NCBI GenBank assembly: GCA_963969395.1
Contig: OZ017800.1
Coordinates: 12,308,479 to 12,372,478, forward strand
Direction: 5' to 3'
Length of the DNA: 64,000 nucleotides
DNA from: Pseudoscleropodium purum
Taxonomy: Eukaryota > Streptophyta > Bryopsida > Hypnales > Brachytheciaceae
Shown: piece by piece, positions 46,101 to 61,888 of the stretch
Layout: the number at the start of each line of letters is the position of its first letter
Numbering within the stretch: the stretch's first letter is position 1
Notes under the pieces: model-generated
Databases searched by the model: none
What the model saw: the letters and a program-made list of their open reading frames with translations, nothing else
Told to the model about the DNA's origin: nothing
Translations under genes and position numbers: made by a program

Positions 46101-47415
46101 CATAGTATACAAGCCATACTCTTATATAACAAAGCACAATACTTTATATTAACAGTATTGTGGTAGATTATAGTTTATGCATTTTTCATTTAAACCCAAA
46201 GGAATTCAAATTCCTTCTTGTATTGGAAAGAGATCAAACTAACAATTGTGTTTCTAAAACAAATCAAAGCTACAGCCCTAGCTCAAAACCAATTTAAAAA
46301 ATTAAAAAAAAAAGCCTTCAACCTAAACCAATTGAAAAAATCAAAATAGAGCTTCAACCCAAAGGCAACAACTAAAACACACAAGGCCATAGTACCTCAA
46401 TCCAACAGCACACAAAGCTTACAACACGAATTGGTCTATTATACAAAATTAAAGCAATAGTCAAGCCCAATTGACAATTGTAAGGGCTCCAAAAATGATG
46501 TCTCATAAGTTCCAATTATTGGTTGTTGTGTTCAAAAGAATTTACTTCAATTCATATTTAATAATTAGAATTAGAAGTTTTCAATTCTTATTATAAAATT
46601 ACAATCAATGAACTAGTTCAACATAAGAAGGCCAAAGTGTAGACAAGAAAAAATTGTAAATTGAATAGAAATGGAGTGGATGAAAAAATATAATCATTTA
46701 AAAAAGGATAGAATTTAGGTTTGGTAAATTACATGTTAGAGTTGGCATTGGCATACAAGAATCAATTTTCTCTAAGAATTCACTTTTTAGATGAGAAAAT
46801 TGAAACAAAACGAAAGAATTATTGACTTTAGGATAAATGTTAGAATAATCTTGGAGGAATTAGTTGACATTCAATACATTGGTTTTATTAGTCAAATTAT
46901 AAACAATAAATGTTGTTAGTCAAAACTTTGTTATTACAGGAAAAAGGAAAAATAAAACAAAAAAGTTATAGATAGGTAAAGGAGTAGAATAGAACATGAA
47001 TTTAGAAGATATATTAACTTATAAAAATTTCTTTATTATATTGAAAAGTGAGCTAGGAAAGGAAACAAAACTTTGATTTCTAAAGGTTTTTAATGTTTTT
47101 TGGCTCCAAAATGCTTCAAAGTACTCAAACCTAAAGCAAGGCTAAAATCTTCATCTTTATGTACTCATTAACACATTCAACAACAAGATCCTTTAGTTAA
47201 CTTATTAGAATACACCCTTTTAAAATTTTAAATTTTAAATAAGAAACCTTATCCATTACAAAATTTTGTTGCTTGCATTTAAAAAAATACTATTTTCAAC
47301 TCTTTCCAAATGATTCAAATTCATCTTTCAAACATTTTATCCCAAAATTTATAGATCCTACAATTTTTTATCCTTTGTAATATGTTGAAGACATAAGTTG
47401 GTAATGTAATCATAT
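43200..47415. other. AT-rich gene-free stretch
   Basis: About 4.2 kb of very AT-rich DNA, including a TATA/ATAT low-complexity zone at about 43560-43760. Frames at 44233 and 44655 are I/F/L/K-rich as random AT-rich sequence would be. No RNA gene or element end was recognised. Confidence 0.55.
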
Positions 47416-47616
47416 CACTACAAGAAAACAGGGTGTTTTAAGTATATTCCTAGAAGTATAATCCTATAAATAATGACCATTTAGGAATTTTTAGTTAAGT
47501 TTTACTAGGAATACATGTGTTTTTAGTAAAATTTTATTAAAAATCTCTTAAAAGGTCATTATTTATAGGACTATACTACTAGAATCATACTTTAAACACC
47601 CCTCACTCTTGTAGTA
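47416..47616. mobile_element. CACTA-type MITE, copy 1
   Basis: Starts CACTACAAGAAAA and ends TCTTGTAGTA, the classic plant CACTA (En/Spm) terminal pattern. A longer inverted pair lies inside (GGGTGTTTTAAGTATA against CTTTAAACACCCC). Length about 201 bp; flanking trinucleotides TAT and TAC differ by one base. Non-coding. Confidence 0.8.
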
Positions 47617-48655
47617 TACAAAAAAAAAAATTTTAATTATTCAATATTTACACTTGAAAAAAAGAGTAAATAGTAATAGATAGAGTATAATTTAAAATAC
47701 TAAATTATTAAGAATTTTTTTATGGAATTGAAAGATGCCAATTCCAATTGTTATAATATTGTATCAAACAATCTACATCCTCTTATTTTATTTTTTTGAA
47801 AAAATATTGAAAATTCAATAAAATAAAGAACTTCAAATTTTATTTTAGAGTAGATATTCCATAAGTGTCCACAAACAAAAACTCATCATGATTTTCATCA
47901 CATTAATCAAAATGGAATGATTCAAATCTTTATATATATATATAAATCTAAAACATAAGTTTTAAAAAAAAAATTCATTCAAAATTGATTTTTTCTAAGC
48001 TACTAGTCAAGCATCAAATATAAAATATCATATAATTACTTTTTAACCATGTAGTCAAAAGTTATAAACAATTCTATACCTTAACTCCTAAAAGCCCAAG
48101 GAGTTTGAACAAAACATAATTGTGTTATAAAACATAAGTTCTATAACTTATTTTTTTGAAGTTTGCATGAACTATAATAATGTGAAACACAAAAAGTAGA
48201 AAATATCCATACAATCAAAATTATAAAGTTATTTTTAGATTTAAAAAAAATGAATTTGAAGATACAATTTCAAAAGTTTACCAAAAATACAATTTTTCTC
48301 TTTAGAATTTGATTTTTTTTAATTGTTAAAAATTGTGGTTTCTATTGATTTGTGAAAAAATACATAAGATTTAATATTAATGAAAACACTAACACTTTCT
48401 TCAAATAGTAAGTTTTTCGATACTAAGAAAAGCCTAAACACTTTGTGCTATTTTTTTTATAATTTTTGTTTGACCATAGCGATCTTAATATTAAATATAA
48501 ATATTGAAAGGCAACCCAAAAAAAATTGAATTAAAAAGATTAAAAAATTGAAAAAAGAAAATTTTGTCCAAAAAATTTGCCCAAAGTCGGGCAACGACCA
48601 AAAAATGGTCTTTCGAGCACTTAGGAATTAAAGGTATTTTTTGGGCACATATTAT
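47617..48655. other. AT-rich DNA between CACTA MITEs 1 and 2
   Basis: AT-rich with homopolymer runs. No gene is seen. Confidence 0.5.
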
Positions 48656-48865
48656 GTGCAATTTAAAAAAAGGGATGTTTTAAATATAGTCTTACCTAGT
48701 AGTATAGTTTTATAAGTAATGATCTTGTAAGGAGATTTCTAATATAATATTTCTAAAAACACATGTATTTCTAATAAAACTTCAATAAAAATCTCATTAA
48801 AAGGTGATTTCTTGTAGGATTACACTCCTAGGACTATACTTAAAACATCCCTTTCTCTTTTAGTG
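48656..48865. mobile_element. CACTA-type MITE, copy 2 (degraded left end)
   Basis: Subterminal inverted pair AGGGATGTTTTAAATATAGTC and GACTATACTTAAAACATCCC, as in copies 1 and 3. The right end CTTTTAGTG is intact; the left CACTA has decayed to an A-rich run. About 210 bp. Confidence 0.7.
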
Positions 48866-49936
48866 GTAAAAATTTCAAAGAAAGAAATTATGATTTTATT
48901 TGTAGTAGTTGCCTACAATTGCTATGTTGCTGAAAAAACATAGTTTGGTCCTTTAGAAGTTAACCAAACATCAATAATATGAAGTGTGAAGACAATTCAA
49001 GTTCATCTAGATTCAAAATATGAATGGCAAAGTCAAATTAGAGGTTGATTCCAAGGTATGTTTCTAAATAGACTAATTTCTTTTGTTTTGTTTTGTTTTA
49101 AAAATACAAATACAAGGTATGAATTATAAGTTCAATTTAGACCTTTAAATACATTCTAAACTGTAAATTTAGGTGCAATTTAGTATAGATCATCTCTATA
49201 GGTCTCAGTACCATATTACAATGAAGAAATGGACAAAATTAAAAAAAAATTATGATAGGATGAAGTTTAAAGCAAGTTTGGGATGAAAAACAACAAAAAT
49301 CATGAACATCACGGTAATGAAGAATTACAGAATTTTGATAAAATCTAGAATTCAAAATTTTAAAAAATTCAATTAGAAATTATAGATTAATGGAAATTGT
49401 TGAATGAAGTGTTAAGGTGCCAATTAGTGGCTAAACTTCAATTGTCTATAATTTCTTTTTATAGAAAAGTCTAAAATCTAAGTGTTTTAATATTATAGAA
49501 TTTCAATTTTAGTATCTATAGATAGATTTAAAATGTTAAAAATCTAAAATTAATAAAATGAGATTAAAAATCTACAGTTGTGTTTATTTTGTAGATAATC
49601 AATTAGAATCTTTTAATGACAAGATTCAAGAAACAATTTGAATCTAGAATTACTTCAAATATACCTAGATTTTCTATACTGAGGAAATATAATTAAATCA
49701 AAGAAGATACAATAGGATGAAGTTTAAATTTGGATGAAGCCATACTAATTATTCATCTCTATCAAACTAGATCAAAACCACATATAATATATTTCCTTTA
49801 AACTAATAACAAAAATCTAAAATGAATTTGAGTTAAAAAGAAAAGAATTGATGAACAAAAAGTTTAAGAGAATGATTTTAAGGTAAAACTTCAATTGTCC
49901 ATGATTTTCACTAGGAATACCTTAATTTAATTATTT
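48866..49936. other. AT-rich DNA between CACTA MITEs 2 and 3
   Basis: AT-rich with repeated TCTAAAATTAATAAAATG-like stretches. No gene is seen. Confidence 0.5.
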
Positions 49937-50131
49937 CACTATAAGAAAAAAGGGTCTTTGAAATATAGTCTCAATAGTATAGTCCTATAATTAATGACTT
50001 CTTGAAAGACTTTTAAATTTAGTAAAATTTTACTAGATGTATAATTTTTTTTAATAACATTATGCTAATAATCTCTTTAAAAGGTCGTTATTTATAGGAC
50101 TATACTTAAAACATTCCTTTCTTTTGTAGTA
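49937..50131. mobile_element. CACTA-type MITE, copy 3
   Basis: Starts CACTATAAGAAAAAAGGG and ends CCTTTCTTTTGTAGTA. Shares the internal GACTATACTTAAAAC and TATAGTCCTATAATTAATGA blocks with copies 1 and 2. About 195 bp; flanks TTT and TTC differ by one base. Confidence 0.75.
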
Positions 50132-51096
50132 TTCTTATTATTTTGATAATACAAGATCATGATCTATAACTTAGAATAGTTAAATTTTGATTTTTAACAA
50201 CTTCATATTGACAAACTAGAGTTTTGGTTAGCTAAGGCCAAAATAATCACATTGCTAGCTATTTGCATTCAAGACCTATTTTTTTTGCAATTTATATTAC
50301 TTACAAAAATTAATTGTTCATTATTTAGAAGGCAAAGTAGATGATATTTAAACACTTAAGGAAATTCAACACTAAAAAGACAAAAACTTGGTTGTACTTG
50401 TTATCTCTCAAGATGGAGATGAAGTGCTTACAATGCCCTAAACCAACTTTAGATGCATGGGACCAAAAGTCAATACATTTGCAAGGCTTAGAGATGTTAG
50501 AGTAGTACAAGAAAAGTAGTAATGGATGCAATCAAGGATTAGAGATTTGAAGGGCAATGGAGAATTATGCTTGGGAGTAAATCACACATAATGATTGTTC
50601 ATATTATAGATTGGGAGTTTGTAGATGTATGAAAGTATTATGTAGATATTATATATAACTCAATACTAGAGTGAATCACACTCACAATAGTTACGTACAT
50701 TATCTTAATCTTATTGTAGATCAAAATTGAAATACCTCAAAACATTGTATCAAAAAAACTACTATTTACTATAAATATAATTATGAGTCCTTTAAATTCA
50801 TTTTTTCTTGTTCTTTATGTTTTAAGCAATCCATCACTAATTTCTGCAACTATTCTTATCTTACATGGTTCTTGATTTCTAGTAGTTTGTGCTTTGATTT
50901 TGAATAGAAACTGAGCCTCATCACCTCTCATTTTCAGAGAATTCTCTCATTTTTATGATTATTGTGATAATTAAAGATTTTCAGTTGCTAAAAATTCAAA
51001 AGCATTTTTTCTTGAAAAAGGTGCCTCCCGAATTGCTTATTTTGACGGTTATGGGTGTTTCTTTTGGGGGAAAATTTGAGATGAACTGTATATCTG
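50132..51096. other. AT-rich DNA upstream of GCN5
   Basis: No gene. The composition shifts to GC-rich near 51.06 kb as the GCN5 promoter region begins. Confidence 0.5.
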
Positions 51097-51162
51097 TTGT
51101 ACCCGGACGGTCGGATTCACTTCCAGTTCGATTGTATCCGGATACAACAGCAGTCCGGGTAC
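51097..51162. promoter_or_regulatory. Palindromic TTGTAYCCGGAY cluster upstream of GCN5
   Basis: TTGTACCCGGAC (51097-51108), a perfect 16-bp palindrome TTGTATCCGGATACAA (51132-51147) and GTCCGGGTAC (51153-51162) place four related half-sites within 66 bp. They lie about 300-360 bp before the GCN5 ATG, in the first GC-rich block after 8 kb of AT-rich DNA. A dimeric-factor binding site is plausible (inference). Confidence 0.5.
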
Positions 51163-51459
51163 CCCACACAGTGTCGGGAGTAAAGCCCATCGGACGCGGA
51201 CGACGATACTGACGAAAACCGAACGACGCCTCTCGTTCGTCGTCTCTCCCCAACGAAGCCCCAGGCGCAGGATGCAGAAACCGCAGCAAATGAGAGCCAG
51301 CTATGGCGAAGGACATGGCCATGGCCATGGCGTCAATCTGCTGCACCGCAAGCCGTCGTCCCCATCGTCGCTAGATTCTTTAATCTCCGATTACCGAAAC
51401 ACGCCCCTCGAGGTTGATCAAAATTTTCCTTAGCAATTAGTGTAATCTTTGCGACGCTG

Positions 51460-56425
<4,966 letters not shown>

Positions 56426-57880
56426 AGGACATTTCTGAGACAAAAGACTACTACGATAGTACCTTTAGAGGTCGTTCAATTTATTGTATCGGTAAATGTT
56501 ACACATCCCAATGATTTTGTGGTTTAGCGTTGAAGATTTTTAGGTACGTGTACAGAAACTCTATCTCAACCAATCCATTTGCAGATCAATCACAAATACG
56601 GTTGATGTTGGGTACGTTGGCGTGATTGCTGGTCTTCTCTGAACAGTTGAACACCACCGAATTGGATATCAGCATGATCCATAAGGTATAGTGGGACTAT
56701 TTATTGACATTATCCAGTGCCTGGACTTAACCAATGTCATTTGAACTTTTCTGGCTAAACCTGTGGAAAAGTTCTTAGGATAGGCGATTGCCTCCTGGCA
56801 CTTGCAGAGTAGAGATTTCAGCTGTGGGTAGTATGCTCATCATCGGCTAGGGAAGTTTTGCTATTTTCCTTTAGAGAGAGATGCTGGACTAAAGGGGGGA
56901 GACCGCCAATTATGTCTCGCTGTAAAACTAATATTCGTCCAGGTTTCTGGACGGAGAAGAATCTATTAAGATCTCATCAGCATATGCTCCTTTATTGATT
57001 CCGGTGGTATATGGTGCTTATTTGGTCAGTGAAATTTTGTTCTTGAGTATTGAGTGTAAGAACCCGCAAATTGATTACGGTACGTAGCGTCGATTTTTGG
57101 TGTTTCTTAATGCAACAATATCGACTCAGGGTGATTGAGCAAGTAAAGTACATTATTGGATACACATTTATTGTCAGTGTTTTCATAATATAATCAACAA
57201 GGATGAAAGTTCCCTATAAGTTTAGTACAATCCAAGAGAAATGTTGTCACTCTCAAGTGCTGAATTTTCAATAAAAACATCAAAAGTGAAGAAGAAATTA
57301 CCATAGATAAGATAAAATAATTGTGAAGATATAGGAAGAAGATCAACAAGTTGGATCATTTTTATCTGTGTTGAAATATGGGCTATCTTGATTTATTTCT
57401 TCTACTTGGACTCAATGGACATAATAGTTCATTGCTGAATTCTGTTATTAGAGAAGTCCATCACTGATTGACTGAATGAAAAAACTAGGAATTTTCAAAG
57501 AGCTGAAAATAGGTTTACCCAGGATTGACCCTTGGTTTTCATGGACAGGGAGTACATTTTAGGCAAGAATCTGCATTGGTCAGTTTCAGAAAGGCGTCAC
57601 AATTAGGTGCAATTATATTAGACACATCTAATTCATAAATTTATTTCCAGCACCCATAGTGGAAATGTGAAGAATTATCAGATTGGCAAGCTTGATATAT
57701 CAATCTCAATATCAATATGTACAGGATTTTTACAAGCTCAGGTGCTTCGCCAACACCTAAATAGGCGGACCCCAGATTCACAACGCCTCCGCAGTGAGCT
57801 GGTCAATGTACTAATATCGCTACGGTTTGATTTGAAGATACTCCTATTCTGTGAAATAAGTTATATAGGTAAAAAATTTA
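56426..57880. other. Convergent intergenic region between GCN5 and PANK2
   Basis: Probable 3'UTRs of both genes at its edges. 57.49-57.62 kb resembles 39.48-39.60 kb (GGCGTCACAATTAGGTGCA). No additional gene is seen. Confidence 0.55.
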
Positions 57881-60800
57881 CTAAAGTTCACTTGGCTCAA
57901 ATCTACATACACAATCATAAATAGAGCCATTGATGATTTGCTCTGCCAGCCGTTGGTTCTTCACCATAGCCAGCTTCAAAACATCACACTTGAACTTGGC
58001 ATTGAAATTTGTATGCAGCGCACGACCCATGCCCTCCAACACAACCAAATCCGTCTCCTCAGCTAAGGAGGCAAGCTCTGAGCTCACCTGCCGAAAATCA
58101 ATGCAAGGACTGCCACAGCCATTTTCGACGACAGTCAGGAAGGGAACTTCTGCCAGATCCTTCTCTGTCAAACCTGTTATCACCGAAGTCAGCAAGGTCA
58201 GAAAGGGGCTATCGGTACGAATATTTTCGGCCAAAATTATAGAGAACCATGCGACTAGAATGTAAAAAACGGCAAACATACTGGAAATATGGGTGCATTT
58301 AGCTAACTACTAAACCAACCACATAGCCAATGAACTTGGTACTAAACCAGCTAATGGAGGATCTTAACACCACAGATAGCTAATGGGTTGGTGCGTGCAA
58401 GGCCTAATTTTCAATGCTAAGCAAATCATGGAGGAGAATGACAAAGATTGGAACTGACCGTCATTGAGCACGTCAACGAGAAGGCCACCAGCAGTAGCTG
58501 CTCTTCGCAAAATCTCACAGTGCTTAGCAGCAGCTGCAACAATACTGGGCAGTTCCAAGGCAGTGACGTCGTTGATTGCAGGGAGAGAATTGGCTACAAG
58601 TACAACCTCCGTGCCTTGCCTAAGAAGCTCCCGGGCTAAAGGTATCATCCCAAGCACAATGTCAGCGCCTGAGTTATCTACAAATAAGAGTGCACGTTTA
58701 TGAGGTTTCAATGGGCCTCCTGAGTCTTGGTTCCCAACCATCCTCTTACAAAACGCATCAAAATCATCCACTCGCCATGGTCTTTTCATCTTATCTCGGC
58801 TCATTCTGTAGATTTCAAGGATGGTCCCGCTGTGATAGAGCTCCACACATGCTCGAGCACCCCAGTCAAAAATATTGGCAGCTAGAACACCTTCAATCAG
58901 CGCTAGAAGCCTTGCAGACGGGTCAAGACTGTCAAGCTCAGCTAACAGATCTGGTAGCACCACCATCGAAGCTTCATTCTCTCGCTGTTTTATGGCCAAA
59001 TAGACGTCTTGGAAATGGAACTCCCGTAGACATTCTTCTCGCATCTCCAAGAGATTAGCTAACCCTAATCTCCCATAAGCCGCCGGTTCCTCCCGCAACC
59101 TAGAGAGGCAGAAGGCCCAAAGTTCCAGAAAGTCCAAAGTAAGTTCCAGAAAGTAAACACAACACCTGCAACACTAATTCAAGACAAGCGATATATAATA
59201 CGCGACTACGAGTAAGAAGCCATAATTTTAAGTGTAAATAACCTGATTAAATGCGCTTTGAAGGCTCGTGCAAAAGCACCGCCCCGCCTCTTCGCATCCG
59301 TGGTGCCCCCTTCGCTGGCTACTGCCTTCTCAACAAGATCAGGAATATTATCGGCCAGAATCTTGAGCCAGTACTCACGCTCCGACTGGTCGCTCAGATC
59401 AATGGTATTGGGCTCATAGCCCTGTTTATCAGCAAGAAGGGGAAAAGGCTCCAAAGATGGCACAAGATGAAGAACTCCAACATTCAGAGCTGCACTTGCA
59501 TCGGATCGAAGGGAGCACGACCGTCCAAGAGGTCGCTCAAAGCCTCCAAGACCCGTGGTTCCAGGGTATGACGTCGGAACCGGAGCAGTGATTTCATTCC
59601 CATTATTTACAAACTTGTCCATCCAAGTGATCTTCCCATTAAGATCCCGTATAGGAGGCCCATAAATCTCTCCTCTCGCATACGGAGCTCCCATTGGGAA
59701 CCTCTCAACACACTGATGAGCAGTCAGATTGGATAATCCATGCTTATCGTAGCTCAAAAACGCCCCCAATGCGCCTAAAAAACCCTCGTGCCGTAAAAAC
59801 ATGGCTTGTGCATCGCCCTTGGACCAATACCGAATAGCAAACGACATCGTGTCCATAGTATAAGCGTGTCCTCTGATGAAAAAGCCACTGAAAAAAATGC
59901 GCTTCAACCCGTACCGTAGCGCATTCAAATAAGCAACCTGGCCAATGTTGTACGAGATCATTCGCAAGAGCGAAAGTGCAATGTCCTCTCTCCTGTACTC
60001 AGACAAGTCCTTGTCTTGCCCAATGACCTTCCCGAAGCTGGAAGCTATGGTGGATGCGGAGAGGCCAATCTTGGAGTAATCCAAGCCGCCGTAGATGTCT
60101 CCCACGAGCATGTCGATGGCGCTGTTATCACCATTCTGACTGATTTCCAAAATCTCGTCAAAGGTCTTGCACTTGGTAAGCAATCTTCCCAGTCCCCAGA
60201 AAGTCCCCCCACCAACGTTCGTGCCGCTCACCCTCTCATACTGCCCGTCGCCATCCACTTTGATCATACTCACACCGGAGCCGATGTTCACCAACAAGTA
60301 GGGATACAGATCATTACTGTCAATTTGTACAAACTCCTTGTGACCTTCAAGGTGCGTGAAAGCTTCATCTCTGATTGCGCGTAACAAAAAATTCGCACCT
60401 GAAACCAAGCATCCCATCTCATCCTCCTTGTCAATCGTAACGCCCAGGCGCTCCTTGAAAACCTCGGCGAATTTGAACGCTCCCCCTCCCGTCGCCTTGA
60501 TGACACCGTCCTTCGCTGCCCCAGCATCAAGCAAATGCAGACGCTTCGACTGAATGAAGTCCAAACAATCGTTCACCTTGTTCGTCTCGAATTTTACGAA
60601 ATGCAACCGCCCGCCGAGGATCGGAAACCCGCCATAGCGACGCAATCCGGCTACGAAACCGCCTCGTCGTAAATGATCCAGTTTCCGAACGGGCGACAAC
60701 GCTCGCGTCCCTGCAGAGTTCGTGACCTCCGAGCGACGGGAGAAGTACACAAGCTTGATCAACGATCCTCCCAAGTCGATGGCGAAATGCGAAATCTCTT

Positions 60801-60945
60801 CGCTTTGATTCGGAAGCAGAATGCTGGGATTCTTGGCCTCGCGCGAGCCTAGGATGGCCGCTCCGCTCAGATCCAGAAGGGGACGCATTGGTGGCGTCCG
60901 AGAACCATTTTCCTCCGGTAATGGAGAATTGCTACTCGTAGCCAT
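57881..60945 (-). CDS. PANK2: Bifunctional pantothenate kinase 2 (type II PanK plus DUF89 phosphatase), 3 exons
   Basis: Exons on the minus strand: 60945-59243, 59099-58459, 58173-57881. They join in phase (HLI-R-LREEPAAYG; LND-G-LTEKDL) to 878 residues ending TAG, close to the known plant PANK2 length of about 900. The first half is a type II pantothenate kinase: FAIDLGGSLIKLVYF (residues 54-68, phosphate binding), ATGGGAFKFAEVF (151-163), EDEMGCLVSGANFLL, and Gly-rich GGGTFWGLG motifs. The kinase makes 4'-phosphopantothenate, the committed step of CoA synthesis. After about residue 470 comes a DUF89/ARMT1-type metal-dependent phosphatase: DNSGAD (709-714, probable metal ligands D709/N710), ANSLPAINDV (737-746) and DLVVLEGMGR (823-832). 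In plants this domain is reported to hydrolyse 4'-phosphopantetheine and its damaged forms. No transit peptide is evident, so probably cytosolic. All motifs intact. A 14-bp direct repeat (59120-59133, 59141-59154) lies in intron 1 just before the acceptor. Confidence 0.95.
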
Positions 60946-61456
60946 AGCTCCAATCTAGCCTCTACAAATTCAAAACCTGAAAACCTCAACAGATTATCTC
61001 CTTCAACAAAACCACCTGAAATCGCCTCCTCGCAACCCTGATCGCACAATCACCAATTTCTCAGCGTATTCTCAGCGTATCAAACAAACAAAACTAACTA
61101 ACTAACTAACTAACTAATTTAAGGTATAGACCAGATCACTCCCAACTCGCACTACACACCCCAATCAATAGAACACATCACAATCTCCATTCTAACGCAC
61201 AATTCATCCTGCTGGAGCTCTGATAACCCTCCCCAAATTCATCTCAAAACCAAAAAAACATTCCCAGCGTAACGATCATCATTCGCGCAAATAAAAATTA
61301 AAGATATACGGAGTATAACTTAAGGAGGGCAATTCCTGTTAAGGGTTCAGGGTTTAGGACATTTCAAGAGCAACATTGGCATCCAAATAAGAAAAAATGC
61401 ATATACAAATCGTAGCTGAAACATACCAGCTCACAATAATTACGAACAAAAACTAA
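60946..61456 (-). promoter_or_regulatory. Promoter / 5' region of PANK2
   Basis: Contains an (ACTA)n microsatellite (about 61089-61118) and CCTAAACCCTGAACCCTTA on the minus strand (about 61338-61356). Farther up, outside this span, is an exact telobox AAACCCTAA (61632-61640). Such boxes are common in promoters of growth-related plant genes. A 5'UTR intron cannot be excluded. Confidence 0.45.
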
Positions 61457-61888
61457 GTCTCACAAGCCAAACACTCCCCTCGACTCGATTCCTGTCAAAT
61501 CGCACTCCTTAAACATACAGAGCACCTCAAATCGCCACTCTATCGCAACATTGATCTCCTTCTGGAACTCTACTCCGCAAGCTCATCTCAAAACCGACAA
61601 ATTGAATTCATTCAGCATTCGTGCAAAACCCAAACCCTAAACAGACACGTCCAGGAGCAATCCTGCACCATTATTTGTGCCGCGGGGAGCGTTCAAGGCA
61701 TAAAGTTCAAGGCGTACCGTTTCGGCCAATCGCGGCAATCGTTGCTGGTCGATCACGCGATCATTGTCGACTCCCAGGAAAAGAAACGTTCTTCAGATCC
61801 AGAAAGCTCCAAGCCCATGAGTCCTAGCCTCCTATGTAGACTTGCAGTGGAGAAGAATGAGGAGAACAGCACTGTACATGTCAGCTGA
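61457..61888 (+). other. Start-less open frame of 143 codons, possible lost or partial exon
   Basis: From after a TAA at 61454 to a TGA at 61886-61888 one plus-strand frame has no stop. It contains no ATG until codon 120. The second half reads GSVQGIKFKAYRFGQSRQSL and then LLVDHAIIVDSQEKKRSSD, which is protein-like in composition. No flanking splice partner or family was recognised. It could be a gene fragment, a divergent gene's internal exon, or chance in PANK2's upstream region. Confidence 0.25.
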
